From assembly GCF_041080815.1 (NCBI RefSeq), contig NZ_CP160205.1, forward strand, positions 992,001 to 1,056,000: a stretch of DNA of 64,000 bases, given 5' to 3'. This document shows positions 1 through 9,837 of the stretch, piece after piece. Under the pieces are notes generated by a model, which searched no databases, had not been told where the DNA came from, and saw nothing but the letters and a program-made list of their open reading frames with translations. The position numbers were made by a program, and so were the translations under genes. Numbering within the stretch: position 1 is the stretch's first letter; every line of letters begins with the position of its first letter. Source of the DNA: Mucilaginibacter yixingensis. GTDB taxonomy: Bacteria; Bacteroidota; Bacteroidia; Sphingobacteriales; Sphingobacteriaceae.

Positions 1-1981
1 GAGGTGTAATGCCGATGAACCAACCGTCGGAGTTGTTTTGGGTAGTGCCTGTTTTGCCTGCTATTGGGTTACTCAGGCCATACTTATAGCGCATTCGCGA
101 GCCAGTACCGTTTTCAATAACCCCTTTCAGCATATAGGTCATCACGTAAGCAGTCTCTGAGTTGAGCACCTGTTTTACGTTAGTATGTTGGGTATAGAGT
201 ATGTTGCCGTTTTTATCTTCGATGCGAAGCAGCCAGGTGGGCTCGTTCCAGATGCCCTGGTTGGCAAAAATGGAATAAGCGCCGGTCATATCAAATACAG
301 AGGCATCAAATGTACCCAGGCAGATAGATGGAACCGGATCTACCGGCGAGGTAATGCCTGAGTTTTTGATCAGCTTGGCTACTTCAATAGGGCCAACCTC
401 TTTCATTACGTGGGCGGTTACCCAGTTTTGCGAGAAGGCTAGCGCTGTGCGCAATGTGATCATGCCCGGCTTAGTTTCAGACGGAGACGAACCCGGACAC
501 CAGGCTTTGCCATCATAATAAATGGTATCGGGCACGTTGTTTACCTGCATGCAGGGTGAGTAGCTGTTTTCCATCGCCACTGCATAAGTAAACGGCTTAG
601 CGGTTGAACCCACCTGACGGGTACCTTGTTTAACCTGGTCATATTTAAAATGCTCAAAGTTGATACCTCCCACCCATGCTTTAATATAGCCGGTGGTTGG
701 GTCCATACTCATCAGCGCGTTGCGCAATAACATTTTGTTGTAAACAATAGAGTCAATCGGCTTCATCACCGTATCAATTTTACCGCGCCAGGTAAATAGC
801 TCCAGGGTATCAGGCGTGTTAAAATTCTCCCTTATCTCTTCTTCAGATTGTCCCTGGGCTTTCAGTTCACGGTAGCGGTCGCAATTGCGCATGCCCTGAT
901 CCAGCAGTTGCTTAAAGTTAGGAACGCTTTTCCATAGACTGATACCTTTCCAGTGTGCATTGAATTGGGCTTGCAGCGTGCGCATGTACTCGGCCTGGGC
1001 CTCTTCTGCATATTGCTGCATGGTGGCATTGATGGTGGTATAGATTTTCAAACCATCACGGTCCAGATCCCACTGGCTGCCATCGGCTTTGGTGATGCCG
1101 TGCTCGCTCAGGATCTTTTGAATATAGTCTTTAATAGTTGCACGGAAGTATGGCGCTAAACCTTCATTATGGTCAATGCGATGGAAATGCAGTCCCAGCG
1201 GTTTGGCCTGAAACTCTTTGGCTTGCTCATCGCTTAGTTTGCCCTCTGCAGCCATACGGCCCAGTACAAAGTTACGGCGACTCAGCGCACGGTCTGGGTG
1301 ACGGATGGGCGAGAAGTAGCTCGGTCCGTTTACCATGGCCACCAGCATAGCCGCCTGGTCTGGCGTTAACTTATCTGGCGTAGTATTAAAATAAGTCCGT
1401 GCGGCAGATTTGATGCCGAAGGTGTTATACGCACCAAAATCAACCGTGTTGAAATACATGGTGATGATCTCTTCTTTGGTATACTGGCGCTCCAGCTTTA
1501 CCGCGGTGATCCACTCTTGCAATTTTTGGATGATACGTTTAAACTTATTGTGAGAGCGTTCTGAGAAAAGGTTAAGCGCCAGCTGCTGCGTAATGGTACT
1601 ACCGCCCTGTTGTTTACCAACAGCATTATAAAGCATCATGGTAAATGCACGCTGGAAATCGATCCCCGAGTGCTCCATGAAGCGGTTGTCTTCGGTAGAG
1701 ATCAGTGCGTTTACCAGGTTTGGCGATAGCTCTTTGAAAGTTACGTTAGAGCGGTTTTGAACATAGTAACTGCCCAGTGGCGTGCGGCCGTCGTCGCTTA
1801 AAATCTCGGTGGCCTGGTTGCTTTTAGGGTTTTCAAGATCGCGGAAGGATGGCAAAGCACCAAATAGACCGAAACCCGTAGCCAGAAAGAGCAGCACAAC
1901 AATGGCAAAACCGCCGATAACGACTTTCCAGATGATGCCGTTATACCTTTTTATATCTTGAGGGGCAAGCTTAATAATCAT
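1..1981 (-). CDS. mrcA: Class A penicillin-binding protein 1A (bifunctional transglycosylase/transpeptidase), 3' end cut by window
   Basis: Makes and crosslinks peptidoglycan at the outer face of the inner membrane. Translating the minus strand from the ATG at 1981 gives about 660 uninterrupted codons running off the left edge. One membrane segment lies near residues 17-35. The GT51 glycosyltransferase domain follows, with STEDNRFMEHSGID and QGGSTITQQLALN. The transpeptidase domain has the SxxK motif in GSTAKPF, SQN in FSQNW and KTG in AGKTGTTQNNSDGW close to the edge, so all catalytic motifs are present. The start lies 2 bases after the sprE stop, so the two are very likely cotranscribed. 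The missing part is the extreme C-terminus. Confidence 0.95.
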   Translation of the reverse strand, partial: MIIKLAPQDIKRYNGIIWKVVIGGFAIVVLLFLATGFGLFGALPSFRDLENPKSNQATEILSDDGRTPLGSYYVQNRSNVTFKELSPNLVNALISTEDNRFMEHSGIDFQRAFTMMLYNAVGKQQGGSTITQQLALNLFSERSHNKFKRIIQKLQEWITAVKLERQYTKEEIITMYFNTVDFGAYNTFGIKSAARTYFNTTPDKLTPDQAAMLVAMVNGPSYFSPIRHPDRALSRRNFVLGRMAAEGKLSDEQAKEFQAKPLGLHFHRIDHNEGLAPYFRATIKDYIQKILSEHGITKADGSQWDLDRDGLKIYTTINATMQQYAEEAQAEYMRTLQAQFNAHWKGISLWKSVPNFKQLLDQGMRNCDRYRELKAQGQSEEEIRENFNTPDTLELFTWRGKIDTVMKPIDSIVYNKMLLRNALMSMDPTTGYIKAWVGGINFEHFKYDQVKQGTRQVGSTAKPFTYAVAMENSYSPCMQVNNVPDTIYYDGKAWCPGSSPSETKPGMITLRTALAFSQNWVTAHVMKEVGPIEVAKLIKNSGITSPVDPVPSICLGTFDASVFDMTGAYSIFANQGIWNEPTWLLRIEDKNGNILYTQHTNVKQVLNSETAYVMTYMLKGVIENGTGSRMRYKYGLSNPIAGKTGTTQNNSDGWFIGITP

Positions 1982-1983
1982 TT

Positions 1984-4944
1984 CTAGTAGTTTTTCTGGT
2001 AATAGCTCACGTAGCTATCCAGCGTTTTTTTGTCGGCTAATTTATTCAGATTTTCCTGGGTAATAATAAAAAAGCTGTATTTATCTGCGGGCACCTTCAT
2101 AATCTGCGGCATCAGCGGGATAATACCGCGTGTGTAAACTTTGGCGGTTTCCAGGTTATTAAACACACCAACGTAAATCAGCTGGTTATCGGCACCCACA
2201 TCTTTTAACTGGTGCTTGATGCCGGCACTGGCATAGTTAACCCGATTATACTGCCCGATACCAAAACGCGAAGATGCCAGGTTAGTTGTGGCAGTAGCTA
2301 CATTTACCACAAAATAATAATGTGTGCTATCGCGCATGTTAAATATAGAAGGCTCTTCTACCGGTTTGGCAGGTGGCGCTATGGTTTGAGGCGGATTGTT
2401 TGCCGGAGGCGTTGTGACCGGTGGCGGTACACTGGCAATGGTATCTGTTGGCTTTAACTTAGTAGGTGCTGTTACCGGCTTGTTGTTAACCAGGGTATCA
2501 ACCGGTTTTTTAATAACCGGAACAGTGACCACAGGTGGCGTTACTGCCGGCGGCGTAACGGCAGTTGGCTTAGCCGGAGCAATAGCAGGCTTGGCCGGTG
2601 CCGGAACGCTTTGTACTGGTTTGTTCTGTGCCAGCTGTGGTGCCGGTTGTTGGGCCATTGCGGGGATGAACGGCGCTTCGTTCGGGTCGTTATCCATCAA
2701 CGCGAAGGGGCGTTTGGCCATGGCCTCTTTGTTGGCGTCTATATATAATATATGTTCATTAATCAACGGAACAATAAGCCTATCGTTAGGGTAGGCAGTG
2801 GTTACCGCCAATAGTTCGGCGCGGAACGGCTCCAATTTCTCCTGGTGACCGTTGGCAATCACTCTCAGGTAGGCCAGCTGAGGTGCCAGTTTATTGTCAG
2901 GGTACTGCTTTAATAAGGCATCGGCACGGGTAATGGCCTCGGCATACTGACGGCCGGCCACCAGATCATATACCTGGTTATAGAAGGCGTTGAACTCTGC
3001 GTCCTTATCATCCAGTTTGCGGGCATAGTCAGGATCGGTAATTACCTTGGCATAAACGCTGTTTGGAAAATCTTTTAATAACAGATCCCGATAGATCGAC
3101 GCTTTCGGATCATTCAACTCTGTATACAGGCGATACAGGTTATAATAGATCATCGATTTATTCGGGTCATTAGGAAAGCGCGAGAGCAGCGTTTCATAAC
3201 TCTCTACGGCCTCTTTTTTATCTTGCAAAATATCACGGTAGAAATTGGCGATGTCCAGATAGGCATTATAAATGCGCTGGTTGGAATGATCTATCTGCTC
3301 TGGCGTGCGCGGGATGCTTTGCTCCAATACCTGGCGATAATCATGTGCGGCCACGCCCTCGGCACTTTTCTGGATCTGGTTAGGTACGGTATTCTGATCT
3401 ACGTTTTGCGCCAGGTTAGTGGCATTGGCGGTCATGTTGCTGTTTGAGCGCTTGCTGCGGCGCCAGTTATCTTCCAGGTGACGGTTGCCCCAGCGCTTTT
3501 TAAAATCGGTAAAACCCTGACTAACGGCTCCGGCATTATAAAAATAAAATGAGCTGCCGGTGGTTGTATTTTGATTCCCTTGCGGCGTTGTCATTCCTAA
3601 ATTATTAAATGGACTATTCTGACTGGCAAACGGGTCGCCACTTGCTGCGGCCTGTTGCTCTGCTGCCTGCATTTGTTTCAGGTGATTGGCCGCCATTTCA
3701 TCAAGGCGGGCCTTGCGGGTAGCCTCATCCAGTTTGGCCAGCGTTTGCAAGGTGTCTTCATAAGATATAATATGCAGGCGGTCTGCCAGTACCTGCAGGT
3801 TCTCCGCTTTTTTTTGGATCAGCGTATACTCGGGATATGAAGGCGACAAGCTGGTGAGCGTGCTATCATAATATTTTTTAGCCGCCACATAGTTGCCTTT
3901 GTTTTTAAAGTTGATATCGGCCAGGCGCAGATAGGAGAGGCCTTTCTGATTTTGGTTGCGTGTACTTTTTCTTACCGATAGCTGCAGATTTTTCACCGCG
4001 GCATCAATATCATTATTGGCCAGGTTAAGCAGTGCCATTTGGTAATAGATCTGATCAATAAACTCCGCGTTCTTATCATCGCGCAGCAAACGGATCAATC
4101 GCTGCATCCGGGTAAGGCCCACGCCCTGGCGGGCATCTTCCAAGCGGATGCGGTTCAGGTTGGCATTAAAAGAGAGCTCGAACGAGGCGTTACTTTTTTC
4201 TACACGCATGTAGTTGGCATAAGCATCGGCCGGTTCATGGTTCAGCTCCTGCAGTTGCGCCAGGATGAACGTCCAGCGCAGGCGTTGCGTGCTGCTGCTG
4301 GTGTGTTTAAGGGCCAACTTTAAATGTTGCTCGGCATCGGGGTAGGCGCCGGTCTCCATATCAAAGGCTGTGGCCGTAGCATAAGCATCGGTAGGCAAGC
4401 CTTTTTTCTGTTCCGCATTTTTCAATACAGAGTCAAGTACAGACCGGGCCTCGGGCATTTGATTGAGGTAGATGAGCGAGCGCACCTGCCAGATGCGTGC
4501 CTCTTGTTTCAAGTCTGCCCGTTTGGGGAACGAGTTGACAACATACCTGAAATACTCTACCGCATTATAATAATGGCGGTACAAATGGTTGGCCTTGCCC
4601 AGCACCAGGTACGCATCGCCTATATAATGGCTCTGCTCTTTTATGGCAATAATGTTGTTGGCTTTGGCAATGGCAGCATCCAGGTCTTTATCTGTTGCAG
4701 GCACGGCCACGGTATCACGGTAAATGCTGAGCAACTCGGCGTAGTTATCTATATAGGTCTGCTCGTAATCGAGTTGTTTTTGCTGTAATATCTGGTTGGC
4801 GTTGAACAGAATGTTGTAGTGTGCTGTAAGATTTTGCAATCCGCGGTTTACTGCACTCTCTTTCTCGAGCGAGCAGGCGGCCAAAAAAAATAGCAAACAA
4901 AGGGAAGTTAACAGGTATAGGATAGATGTTTGGTTGCGCTTCAA
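1984..4944 (-). CDS. sprE: SprE/PorW-type tetratricopeptide lipoprotein of the type IX secretion/gliding machinery
   Basis: A 986-residue outer-envelope lipoprotein with signal peptide and lipobox LAAC (Cys24). The N-terminal block NRGLQNLTAHYNILFN is the characteristic opening of the SprE/PorW family, a T9SS component linking motor and translocon. TPR-like helical repeats cover roughly residues 60-390 and 580-780, split by a low-complexity Gln/Asn/Ser segment. A Pro/Thr/Ala-rich linker (about 790-890) leads to a C-terminal domain beginning near YYFVVNVATATTNLASSRFG. The gene is transcribed away from the atp operon and sits 2 bases ahead of the PBP1A gene. Family assignment is from memory of conserved blocks, not a search. 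Confidence 0.85.
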   Translation of the reverse strand: MKRNQTSILYLLTSLCLLFFLAACSLEKESAVNRGLQNLTAHYNILFNANQILQQKQLDYEQTYIDNYAELLSIYRDTVAVPATDKDLDAAIAKANNIIAIKEQSHYIGDAYLVLGKANHLYRHYYNAVEYFRYVVNSFPKRADLKQEARIWQVRSLIYLNQMPEARSVLDSVLKNAEQKKGLPTDAYATATAFDMETGAYPDAEQHLKLALKHTSSSTQRLRWTFILAQLQELNHEPADAYANYMRVEKSNASFELSFNANLNRIRLEDARQGVGLTRMQRLIRLLRDDKNAEFIDQIYYQMALLNLANNDIDAAVKNLQLSVRKSTRNQNQKGLSYLRLADINFKNKGNYVAAKKYYDSTLTSLSPSYPEYTLIQKKAENLQVLADRLHIISYEDTLQTLAKLDEATRKARLDEMAANHLKQMQAAEQQAAASGDPFASQNSPFNNLGMTTPQGNQNTTTGSSFYFYNAGAVSQGFTDFKKRWGNRHLEDNWRRSKRSNSNMTANATNLAQNVDQNTVPNQIQKSAEGVAAHDYRQVLEQSIPRTPEQIDHSNQRIYNAYLDIANFYRDILQDKKEAVESYETLLSRFPNDPNKSMIYYNLYRLYTELNDPKASIYRDLLLKDFPNSVYAKVITDPDYARKLDDKDAEFNAFYNQVYDLVAGRQYAEAITRADALLKQYPDNKLAPQLAYLRVIANGHQEKLEPFRAELLAVTTAYPNDRLIVPLINEHILYIDANKEAMAKRPFALMDNDPNEAPFIPAMAQQPAPQLAQNKPVQSVPAPAKPAIAPAKPTAVTPPAVTPPVVTVPVIKKPVDTLVNNKPVTAPTKLKPTDTIASVPPPVTTPPANNPPQTIAPPAKPVEEPSIFNMRDSTHYYFVVNVATATTNLASSRFGIGQYNRVNYASAGIKHQLKDVGADNQLIYVGVFNNLETAKVYTRGIIPLMPQIMKVPADKYSFFIITQENLNKLADKKTLDSYVSYYQKNY

Positions 4945-5004
4945 GGCTTAATTTCGGTATATTTATATATTGCTAATTTACTAAATACATTATAACAGGA
5001 TCAA

Positions 5005-5012
5005 TAAATTTG
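5005..5012 (+). promoter_or_regulatory. Candidate Bacteroidota -7 box of the atp operon
   Basis: TAAATTTG matches the TAnnTTTG -7 element of the Bacteroidota primary sigma factor. It ends only 4 bases before the ATG at 5017, so a transcript from it would be nearly leaderless. I see no convincing TTTG at the -33 position. Confidence 0.45.
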
Positions 5013-5016
5013 CAAC

Positions 5017-5241
5017 ATGGATGAAAATGAACGCAAACTAGGCAAGGCTGGCAGCGATTATGCCAAGTACACCGGGCTGGGTTTCCAGATGGTGGTCATC
5101 ATCGGGTTGATGAGCTGGGGAGGGTACGCTATAGACGAGCATGCTAAACACGATACCAAGTGGGTAACTGCGGTGATGGCTTTAGCGGGCGTTTTTATAT
5201 CTTTGTACATTGTTATAAAATCAGTTAGTAAACAAGATTGA
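5017..5241 (+). CDS. atpZ: AtpZ/AtpI-like F0F1 ATPase accessory membrane protein
   Basis: A 74-residue protein with two predicted membrane helices (about 22-40 and 49-67), the first containing a GLMSWGGYAIDE turn. This is the layout of the AtpZ/AtpI family, encoded first in many atp operons and proposed to help assemble the c-ring or supply magnesium. Its stop codon overlaps the next start (TTGA, 5238-5241), so the two genes are probably translationally coupled. Function is inferred from family and position. Confidence 0.8.
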   Translation: MDENERKLGKAGSDYAKYTGLGFQMVVIIGLMSWGGYAIDEHAKHDTKWVTAVMALAGVFISLYIVIKSVSKQD

Positions 5242-5618
5242 TCCGCGTTAGTATTTCCTTCCTTATTTTTTCTGCAATTATTGCTGTGCCGCCGCTTGTA
5301 TTATCATATATGGGGCATGCAGAACTACTTGATCCTGCCTTTTGGAAGATGTTTGGCTTTTTCTTCCTTGTTACCACCTTAGTGTGTGGCACCGTAATTT
5401 TCGGGCAGCAAAAAAACGATAAAATGGGCGTACAGTTGTTTTTGGCGGCAACTACCATAAAGCTGTTAGCCTGTATGATTTTTGTGTTAATTTATTTGCA
5501 CAAAAAGCCCCATAATTCGCTCCATTTCGTGTTCAGCTTTTTTTATTTGTATTTAGTTAATACAGGTTTTGAAATATATGGGCTATTGTGTAACTTGCGC
5601 GACCAAAACGGAAAGTAA
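5238..5618 (+). CDS. Small four-helix membrane protein of the atp operon, TTG start
   Basis: A 126-residue protein with four predicted membrane segments (about 3-24, 32-54, 67-88, 93-117) and almost no soluble part. The start chosen is TTG at 5238, overlapping the previous stop as TTGA. The next in-frame Met (MGHAELL) would remove the first helix. It occupies the position of AtpI, between the AtpZ-like protein and atpB, so a role in F0 assembly is likely, but I recognise no family motif. Confidence 0.75.
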   Translation: MIRVSISFLIFSAIIAVPPLVLSYMGHAELLDPAFWKMFGFFFLVTTLVCGTVIFGQQKNDKMGVQLFLAATTIKLLACMIFVLIYLHKKPHNSLHFVFSFFYLYLVNTGFEIYGLLCNLRDQNGK

Positions 5619-5632
5619 AAATCTTCAATTAA

Positions 5633-6712
5633 ATGGATTTTAAGCACATTTTCAGATCAAAAAAAATCACCTTAAGCGTTGTTTTAAGCATTTTTTTATC
5701 GGTATTGACATTCAAAACTTTTGCTGCGCAAGGTGAAAACGGCCCTGCAGAAGCCAAAAATGCCGAAAAGGAGGCCTTCAATCCAACAACTGCAATTCTA
5801 GAACACATCGGCGACTCGCATTACTGGCATGTAGGCGGCGAATTGTACATTCCACTGCCAGTAATACTGTTTACAGATAAGGGTACTGAGTGTTTCATGG
5901 TTGATAAACTTGATCACGGCAAGGTTGCTTATCAGGGTAAATATTATACCTACAAATTAATAGAAGATAAAATAAAAGTAGTTGATGCTTCAGGTAACCT
6001 GGATAAAGCTGCTTCTTATCATATCTATGATTTCTCTATCACCAAAAACGTACTGGCTTTGTGGATTGCCTCAATCGTGCTGTTGCTGATTTTCTTCAGC
6101 GTGGCTAAGGCCTACAAAAAACGCGAAGGCCAGGCGCCAAAAGGCTTCCAATCGCTGATTGAGCCGGTGATTATGTTTGTGCGCGACGAGATTGCCCGCC
6201 CTAACATTGGTTACCGTTACCAAAAGTACATGCCGTTTCTGTTAACCATCTTCTTCTTTATCTGGATTGTTAACCTGATGGGTTTGATCCCGATCTTCCC
6301 GGGTGGTGCTAACGTAACCGGTAATATCCTGTTAACTTTTGTATTGTCATTCATCGTAATGCTGGTGGTTAACTTTAGTGCTAACAAGTACTACTGGAAA
6401 CACATCTTCAGACCAGATGTACCGCTGTGGTTGTATCCAATTATGATCCCGGTAGAGATCATCGGCGTAATCTCTAAGCCATTCGCCTTGATGATTCGTT
6501 TGTATGCAAACATCTCTGCAGGTCACATCATCGTGCTGAGCTTAATTGCGCTGATCTTTATCTTTAAATCGCTGATGATTGCGCCTGTATCTGTAGCCTT
6601 CGTATTATTTATGGATGTGCTGGAGTTGCTGGTTGCTTTCCTGCAGGCGTTTATTTTCACGATGCTTACTGCGCTGTTCATTGGTACAGCTGTTGAGGAG
6701 CATCACCATTAA
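5633..6712 (+). CDS. atpB: ATP synthase F0 subunit a
   Basis: Forms the proton half-channels against the c-ring. The protein has 359 residues, longer than the ~270 of E. coli because of an N-terminal signal-like hydrophobic segment and an extra soluble domain (about 35-125), typical of Bacteroidota. Membrane helices follow from about residue 140. The essential channel arginine is in MIRLYANISAGH (Arg289), followed by a final helix with DVLELLVAFLQAFIFTML. It ends with a His-rich tail. It lies 14 bases after the preceding gene and 47 before atpE. Confidence 0.97.
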   Translation: MDFKHIFRSKKITLSVVLSIFLSVLTFKTFAAQGENGPAEAKNAEKEAFNPTTAILEHIGDSHYWHVGGELYIPLPVILFTDKGTECFMVDKLDHGKVAYQGKYYTYKLIEDKIKVVDASGNLDKAASYHIYDFSITKNVLALWIASIVLLLIFFSVAKAYKKREGQAPKGFQSLIEPVIMFVRDEIARPNIGYRYQKYMPFLLTIFFFIWIVNLMGLIPIFPGGANVTGNILLTFVLSFIVMLVVNFSANKYYWKHIFRPDVPLWLYPIMIPVEIIGVISKPFALMIRLYANISAGHIIVLSLIALIFIFKSLMIAPVSVAFVLFMDVLELLVAFLQAFIFTMLTALFIGTAVEEHHH

Positions 6713-6741
6713 TTAGTACATAATTATACATTATATTTTAA

Positions 6742-6966
<225 letters not shown>

Positions 6967-6977
6967 TTTGCCAAAAC

Positions 6978-7017
6978 AAAACACAGCACGGTAGCGGTTG
7001 GCAACCGGCTGTGTTTT
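6978..7017 (+). other. Stem-loop between atpE and atpF
   Basis: A perfect 10-bp stem (AAAACACAGC at 6978-6987 with GCTGTGTTTT at 7008-7017) encloses a smaller CGGTT/AACCG hairpin at 6995-7007. Only a short U-run follows, so it is more likely a leaky terminator or mRNA-stabilising structure than a full terminator. Such a structure could raise atpE expression over downstream genes. Confidence 0.6.
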
Positions 7018-7061
7018 ACTTAAATTGTAAAAATTTAAAAATCAAGATCTAATTACATATA

Positions 7062-7571
7062 ATGGAAGAGTTATTTGACGGCTTATTAAACGACCACCTT
7101 GGTTTTGTTGTTTGGGCTTTAGTTGCGTTTGTATTGTTGCTGATTTTACTGGGTAAATTTGCCTGGAAGCCAATTATGAATGCCATCGGCGAACGCGAGC
7201 GCTCTATTGAAGACGCTTTGCTGAAAGCTGAAGCTGCAAAACAAGAAATGGCGTTGTTAACTGCCGAAAACGAATCTTTATTGAAAGAAGCACGTGCCGA
7301 GCGCGATCGTATTCTGTCTGAAGCTCGTCAGCTGAAAGATCAGATCGTTCATGAAGCTAAAACTATTGCACAGATTGAAGGTACCCGTATGATTGAGAAC
7401 GCTCGTTTGGAAATCAACAACCAGAAAGCTATTGCCCTGGCTGATGTTAAAAACCAGGTAGCTACTCTTTCAATTGATATTGCCGAGAAAATTTTGCGCA
7501 AGCAGTTTGAAGATGCCAGCAAACAGGATGCGCTGGTGGCTGATCTATTAAAAGAAGTAAAGCTGAAGTAA
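7062..7571 (+). CDS. atpF: ATP synthase F0 subunit b
   Basis: The peripheral stalk subunit linking subunit a to F1. It has 169 residues: one N-terminal membrane helix (about 12-32, ending at LGKFAWKPI), then a long charged coiled-coil rich in Ala, Glu, Lys and Arg with the usual AxxAKxE-like heptads. The C-terminus, IAEKILRKQFED, is the delta-binding region. Position after atpE is standard. Confidence 0.95.
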   Translation: MEELFDGLLNDHLGFVVWALVAFVLLLILLGKFAWKPIMNAIGERERSIEDALLKAEAAKQEMALLTAENESLLKEARAERDRILSEARQLKDQIVHEAKTIAQIEGTRMIENARLEINNQKAIALADVKNQVATLSIDIAEKILRKQFEDASKQDALVADLLKEVKLK

Positions 7572-7676
7572 TTTCGAATTGCGGATGTGGAATTTAGGAT
7601 TTAAATTGCCGAATTCCTGAAACCCAATTTTGAAACAGTAAATACGAAATCGAAAATTCGAAATCCGAAATAAAAG
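7572..7676. repeat. AT-rich repetitive spacer inside the atp operon
   Basis: 105 bases between atpF and atpH made largely of reiterated GAAAT/CGAAA/GAATT words, with imperfect dyads (for example CGAATT near 7574 and GAATTC near 7610). It is not coding and is longer than the neighbouring gaps. It looks like a decayed repeat insertion. Confidence 0.4.
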
Positions 7677-8225
7677 ATGTCTGAACTAACAGTTGCAACC
7701 AGGTACGCCAAATCGTTAATTGATCTTGCTACAGAGCAGAAAGCGCTGGAGCTGGTGAAAACCGATATGGATGCTTTTGTAAAAACCGTACGTAACAGCA
7801 CTGAGCTGCAGGCGGTATTGGCAAACCCCATTATTGCACACGATAAAAAGAAAAAAATACTGGATGCGCTGTTTGCTGCAGGCTTCAACAAAACAACTGC
7901 AGCTTTTTTACGCATTATGGTTGATAAAGGCCGTGCCGGGATTTTATTTGTAACCGCACAGGAGTTTGTTAATCAGTATAACGTAATCAAAAATATCATT
8001 AAAGCTACTGTGGTATCGGCTGCGCCGCTTTCTGAAGAAAACAAGAAACAGCTTACTGCCGAAGTACAAACCATCACCGGTGGTACCGTTGTGTTACAGG
8101 CCAAGGTTGATCCAAGCCTGATTGGCGGTTTTGTGCTTAGCGTTGGCGATCGTCAGATCGATACCAGCGTATTGGCGAGCTTGAAACGTATAAAGAAAGA
8201 TTTTGCCCAAAAGGTAGTTCTATAA
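7677..8225 (+). CDS. atpH: ATP synthase F1 subunit delta
   Basis: 182 residues, the usual length for the delta/OSCP subunit that clamps the peripheral stalk to the top of the alpha3beta3 head. It opens with the N-terminal helical domain typical of the family (VATRYAKSLIDLATEQK). The conserved C-terminal signature is VDPSLIGGFVLSVGDRQIDTS. It is followed after 37 bases by atpA. Confidence 0.95.
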   Translation: MSELTVATRYAKSLIDLATEQKALELVKTDMDAFVKTVRNSTELQAVLANPIIAHDKKKKILDALFAAGFNKTTAAFLRIMVDKGRAGILFVTAQEFVNQYNVIKNIIKATVVSAAPLSEENKKQLTAEVQTITGGTVVLQAKVDPSLIGGFVLSVGDRQIDTSVLASLKRIKKDFAQKVVL

Positions 8226-8262
8226 TTAATTGAAACTAACACTAAAAAAATAAAAATTAAAA

Positions 8263-9837
8263 ATGGTAGAGGTTAGACCAGACGAAGTATCGGCAATCCT
8301 GCGTCAGCAGTTGTCGGGCTTTAAGTCAGCAACTGAATTAGAAGAAGTAGGTACTGTGCTTCAGGTAGGTGACGGTATCGCACGCGTTTATGGATTAACA
8401 AAAGTACAGTCGGGTGAGTTAGTGGAGTTTGAGAACGGCCTGCAAGGCATTGTACTTAACCTGGAAGAAGATAACGTGGGTGTGGTATTGTTAGGTCCGT
8501 CTGAAGGTGTTAAAGAAGGTGACACTATTAAACGTACCAAAAAAATCGCTTCTATCCGCGTAGGTGAAGGTATGCTGGGCCGCGTAGTTAATACGCTGGG
8601 CGAGCCTATCGATGGTAAAGGCCCTATCGCCGGTACAACTTACGAGATGCCACTTGAGCGTAAAGCTCCGGGTGTTATCTACCGTCAGCCGGTAAACGAG
8701 CCACTGCAAACTGGTATCAAAGCTATCGACGCGATGATTCCAATTGGCCGTGGTCAGCGTGAGCTGGTTATCGGTGACCGTCAGACTGGTAAAACTGCGG
8801 TTTGTATCGATACCATCATCAACCAAAAAGAATTCTACAAAGCAGGTCAGCCTGTAATTTGTATATACGTTGCTTGCGGTCAGAAAGCTTCTACCGTAGC
8901 TAACATCGTGCGTACGCTGGAAGAGAACGGTGCTATGCCATACTCTATCATTGTAGCAGCTAACGCATCAGATCCTGCTCCAACCCAGTTCTTCGCGCCA
9001 TTTGCGGGTGCTGCCATCGGCGAGTACTTCCGTGATACCGGTCGCCCGGCACTGATCGTTTATGATGATTTGTCAAAACAAGCTGTTGCTTACCGTGAGG
9101 TATCGTTGTTGCTGCGTCGTCCACCGGGCCGTGAGGCTTATCCAGGTGACGTATTCTACCTGCACAGCCGTTTGCTGGAGCGTGCCGCTAAAATCAACGC
9201 TAACGATGACATCGCTGCACAGATGAACGATTTGCCGGAGTCAATCCGTGGTATCGTTAAAGGTGGTGGTTCATTAACCGCGCTGCCAATTATCGAAACT
9301 CAGGCTGGTGACGTATCTGCTTATATCCCAACTAACGTAATTTCTATCACTGACGGTCAGATCTTCTTAGAGTCTAACCTGTTCAACGCAGGTGTGCGTC
9401 CGGCTATCAACGTAGGTATCTCTGTATCTCGTGTAGGTGGTAACGCTCAGATCAAATCAATGAAGAAAGTTGCCGGTACCTTGAAACTTGACCAGGCCCA
9501 GTTCCGTGAGCTGGAAGCTTTCTCTAAATTCGGTTCAGACCTTGACGCTTCTACCAAAAACGTAATTGATAAAGGTGCCCGTAACGTAGAGATCCTGAAA
9601 CAAGGTCAGTTTGCTCCGGTAACTGTAGAAAAACAAGTTGCTATCATTTACGCAGGTACTAAAAACCTGATGCGTAACGTGCCTGTAAACAAAGTACGTG
9701 AGTTTGAGGCCGAGTATACCAGCCAGCTGGAGCTGCGTCACCCTGAGGTGTTAGCCGCCCTGAAAGCAGGCAAATTTGATGATCAGTTAACAGGCGTACT
9801 GGAAACAGTAGCTAAAGAACTGGCAGGTAAATACTAA
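8263..9837 (+). CDS. atpA: ATP synthase F1 subunit alpha
   Basis: Non-catalytic nucleotide-binding subunit of the F1 head, 524 residues. Walker A is GDRQTGKT at residues 171-178, Walker B is in [12 protein letters not shown], and the arginine-finger region is in the [14 protein letters not shown] block. The N-terminal beta-barrel opens with [14 protein letters not shown], as usual. Codon use is noticeably uniform, as expected for a highly expressed gene. Confidence 0.98.
   Translation: MVEVRPDEVSAILRQQLSGFKSATELEEVGTVLQVGDGIARVYGLTKVQSGELVEFENGLQGIVLNLEEDNVGVVLLGPSEGVKEGDTIKRTKKIASIRVGEGMLGRVVNTLGEPIDGKGPIAGTTYEMPLERKAPGVIYRQPVNEPLQTGIKAIDAMIPIGRGQRELVIGDRQTGKTAVCIDTIINQKEFYKAGQPVICIYVACGQKASTVANIVRTLEENGAMPYSIIVAANASDPAPTQFFAPFAGAAIGEYFRDTGRPALIVYDDLSKQAVAYREVSLLLRRPPGREAYPGDVFYLHSRLLERAAKINANDDIAAQMNDLPESIRGIVKGGGSLTALPIIETQAGDVSAYIPTNVISITDGQIFLESNLFNAGVRPAINVGISVSRVGGNAQIKSMKKVAGTLKLDQAQFRELEAFSKFGSDLDASTKNVIDKGARNVEILKQGQFAPVTVEKQVAIIYAGTKNLMRNVPVNKVREFEAEYTSQLELRHPEVLAALKAGKFDDQLTGVLETVAKELAGKY

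Noticed and set aside
953..1350. Two plus-strand ORFs of 68-70 codons
   Set aside because: They lie antisense to the penicillin-binding protein gene, whose catalytic motifs are intact on the minus strand.
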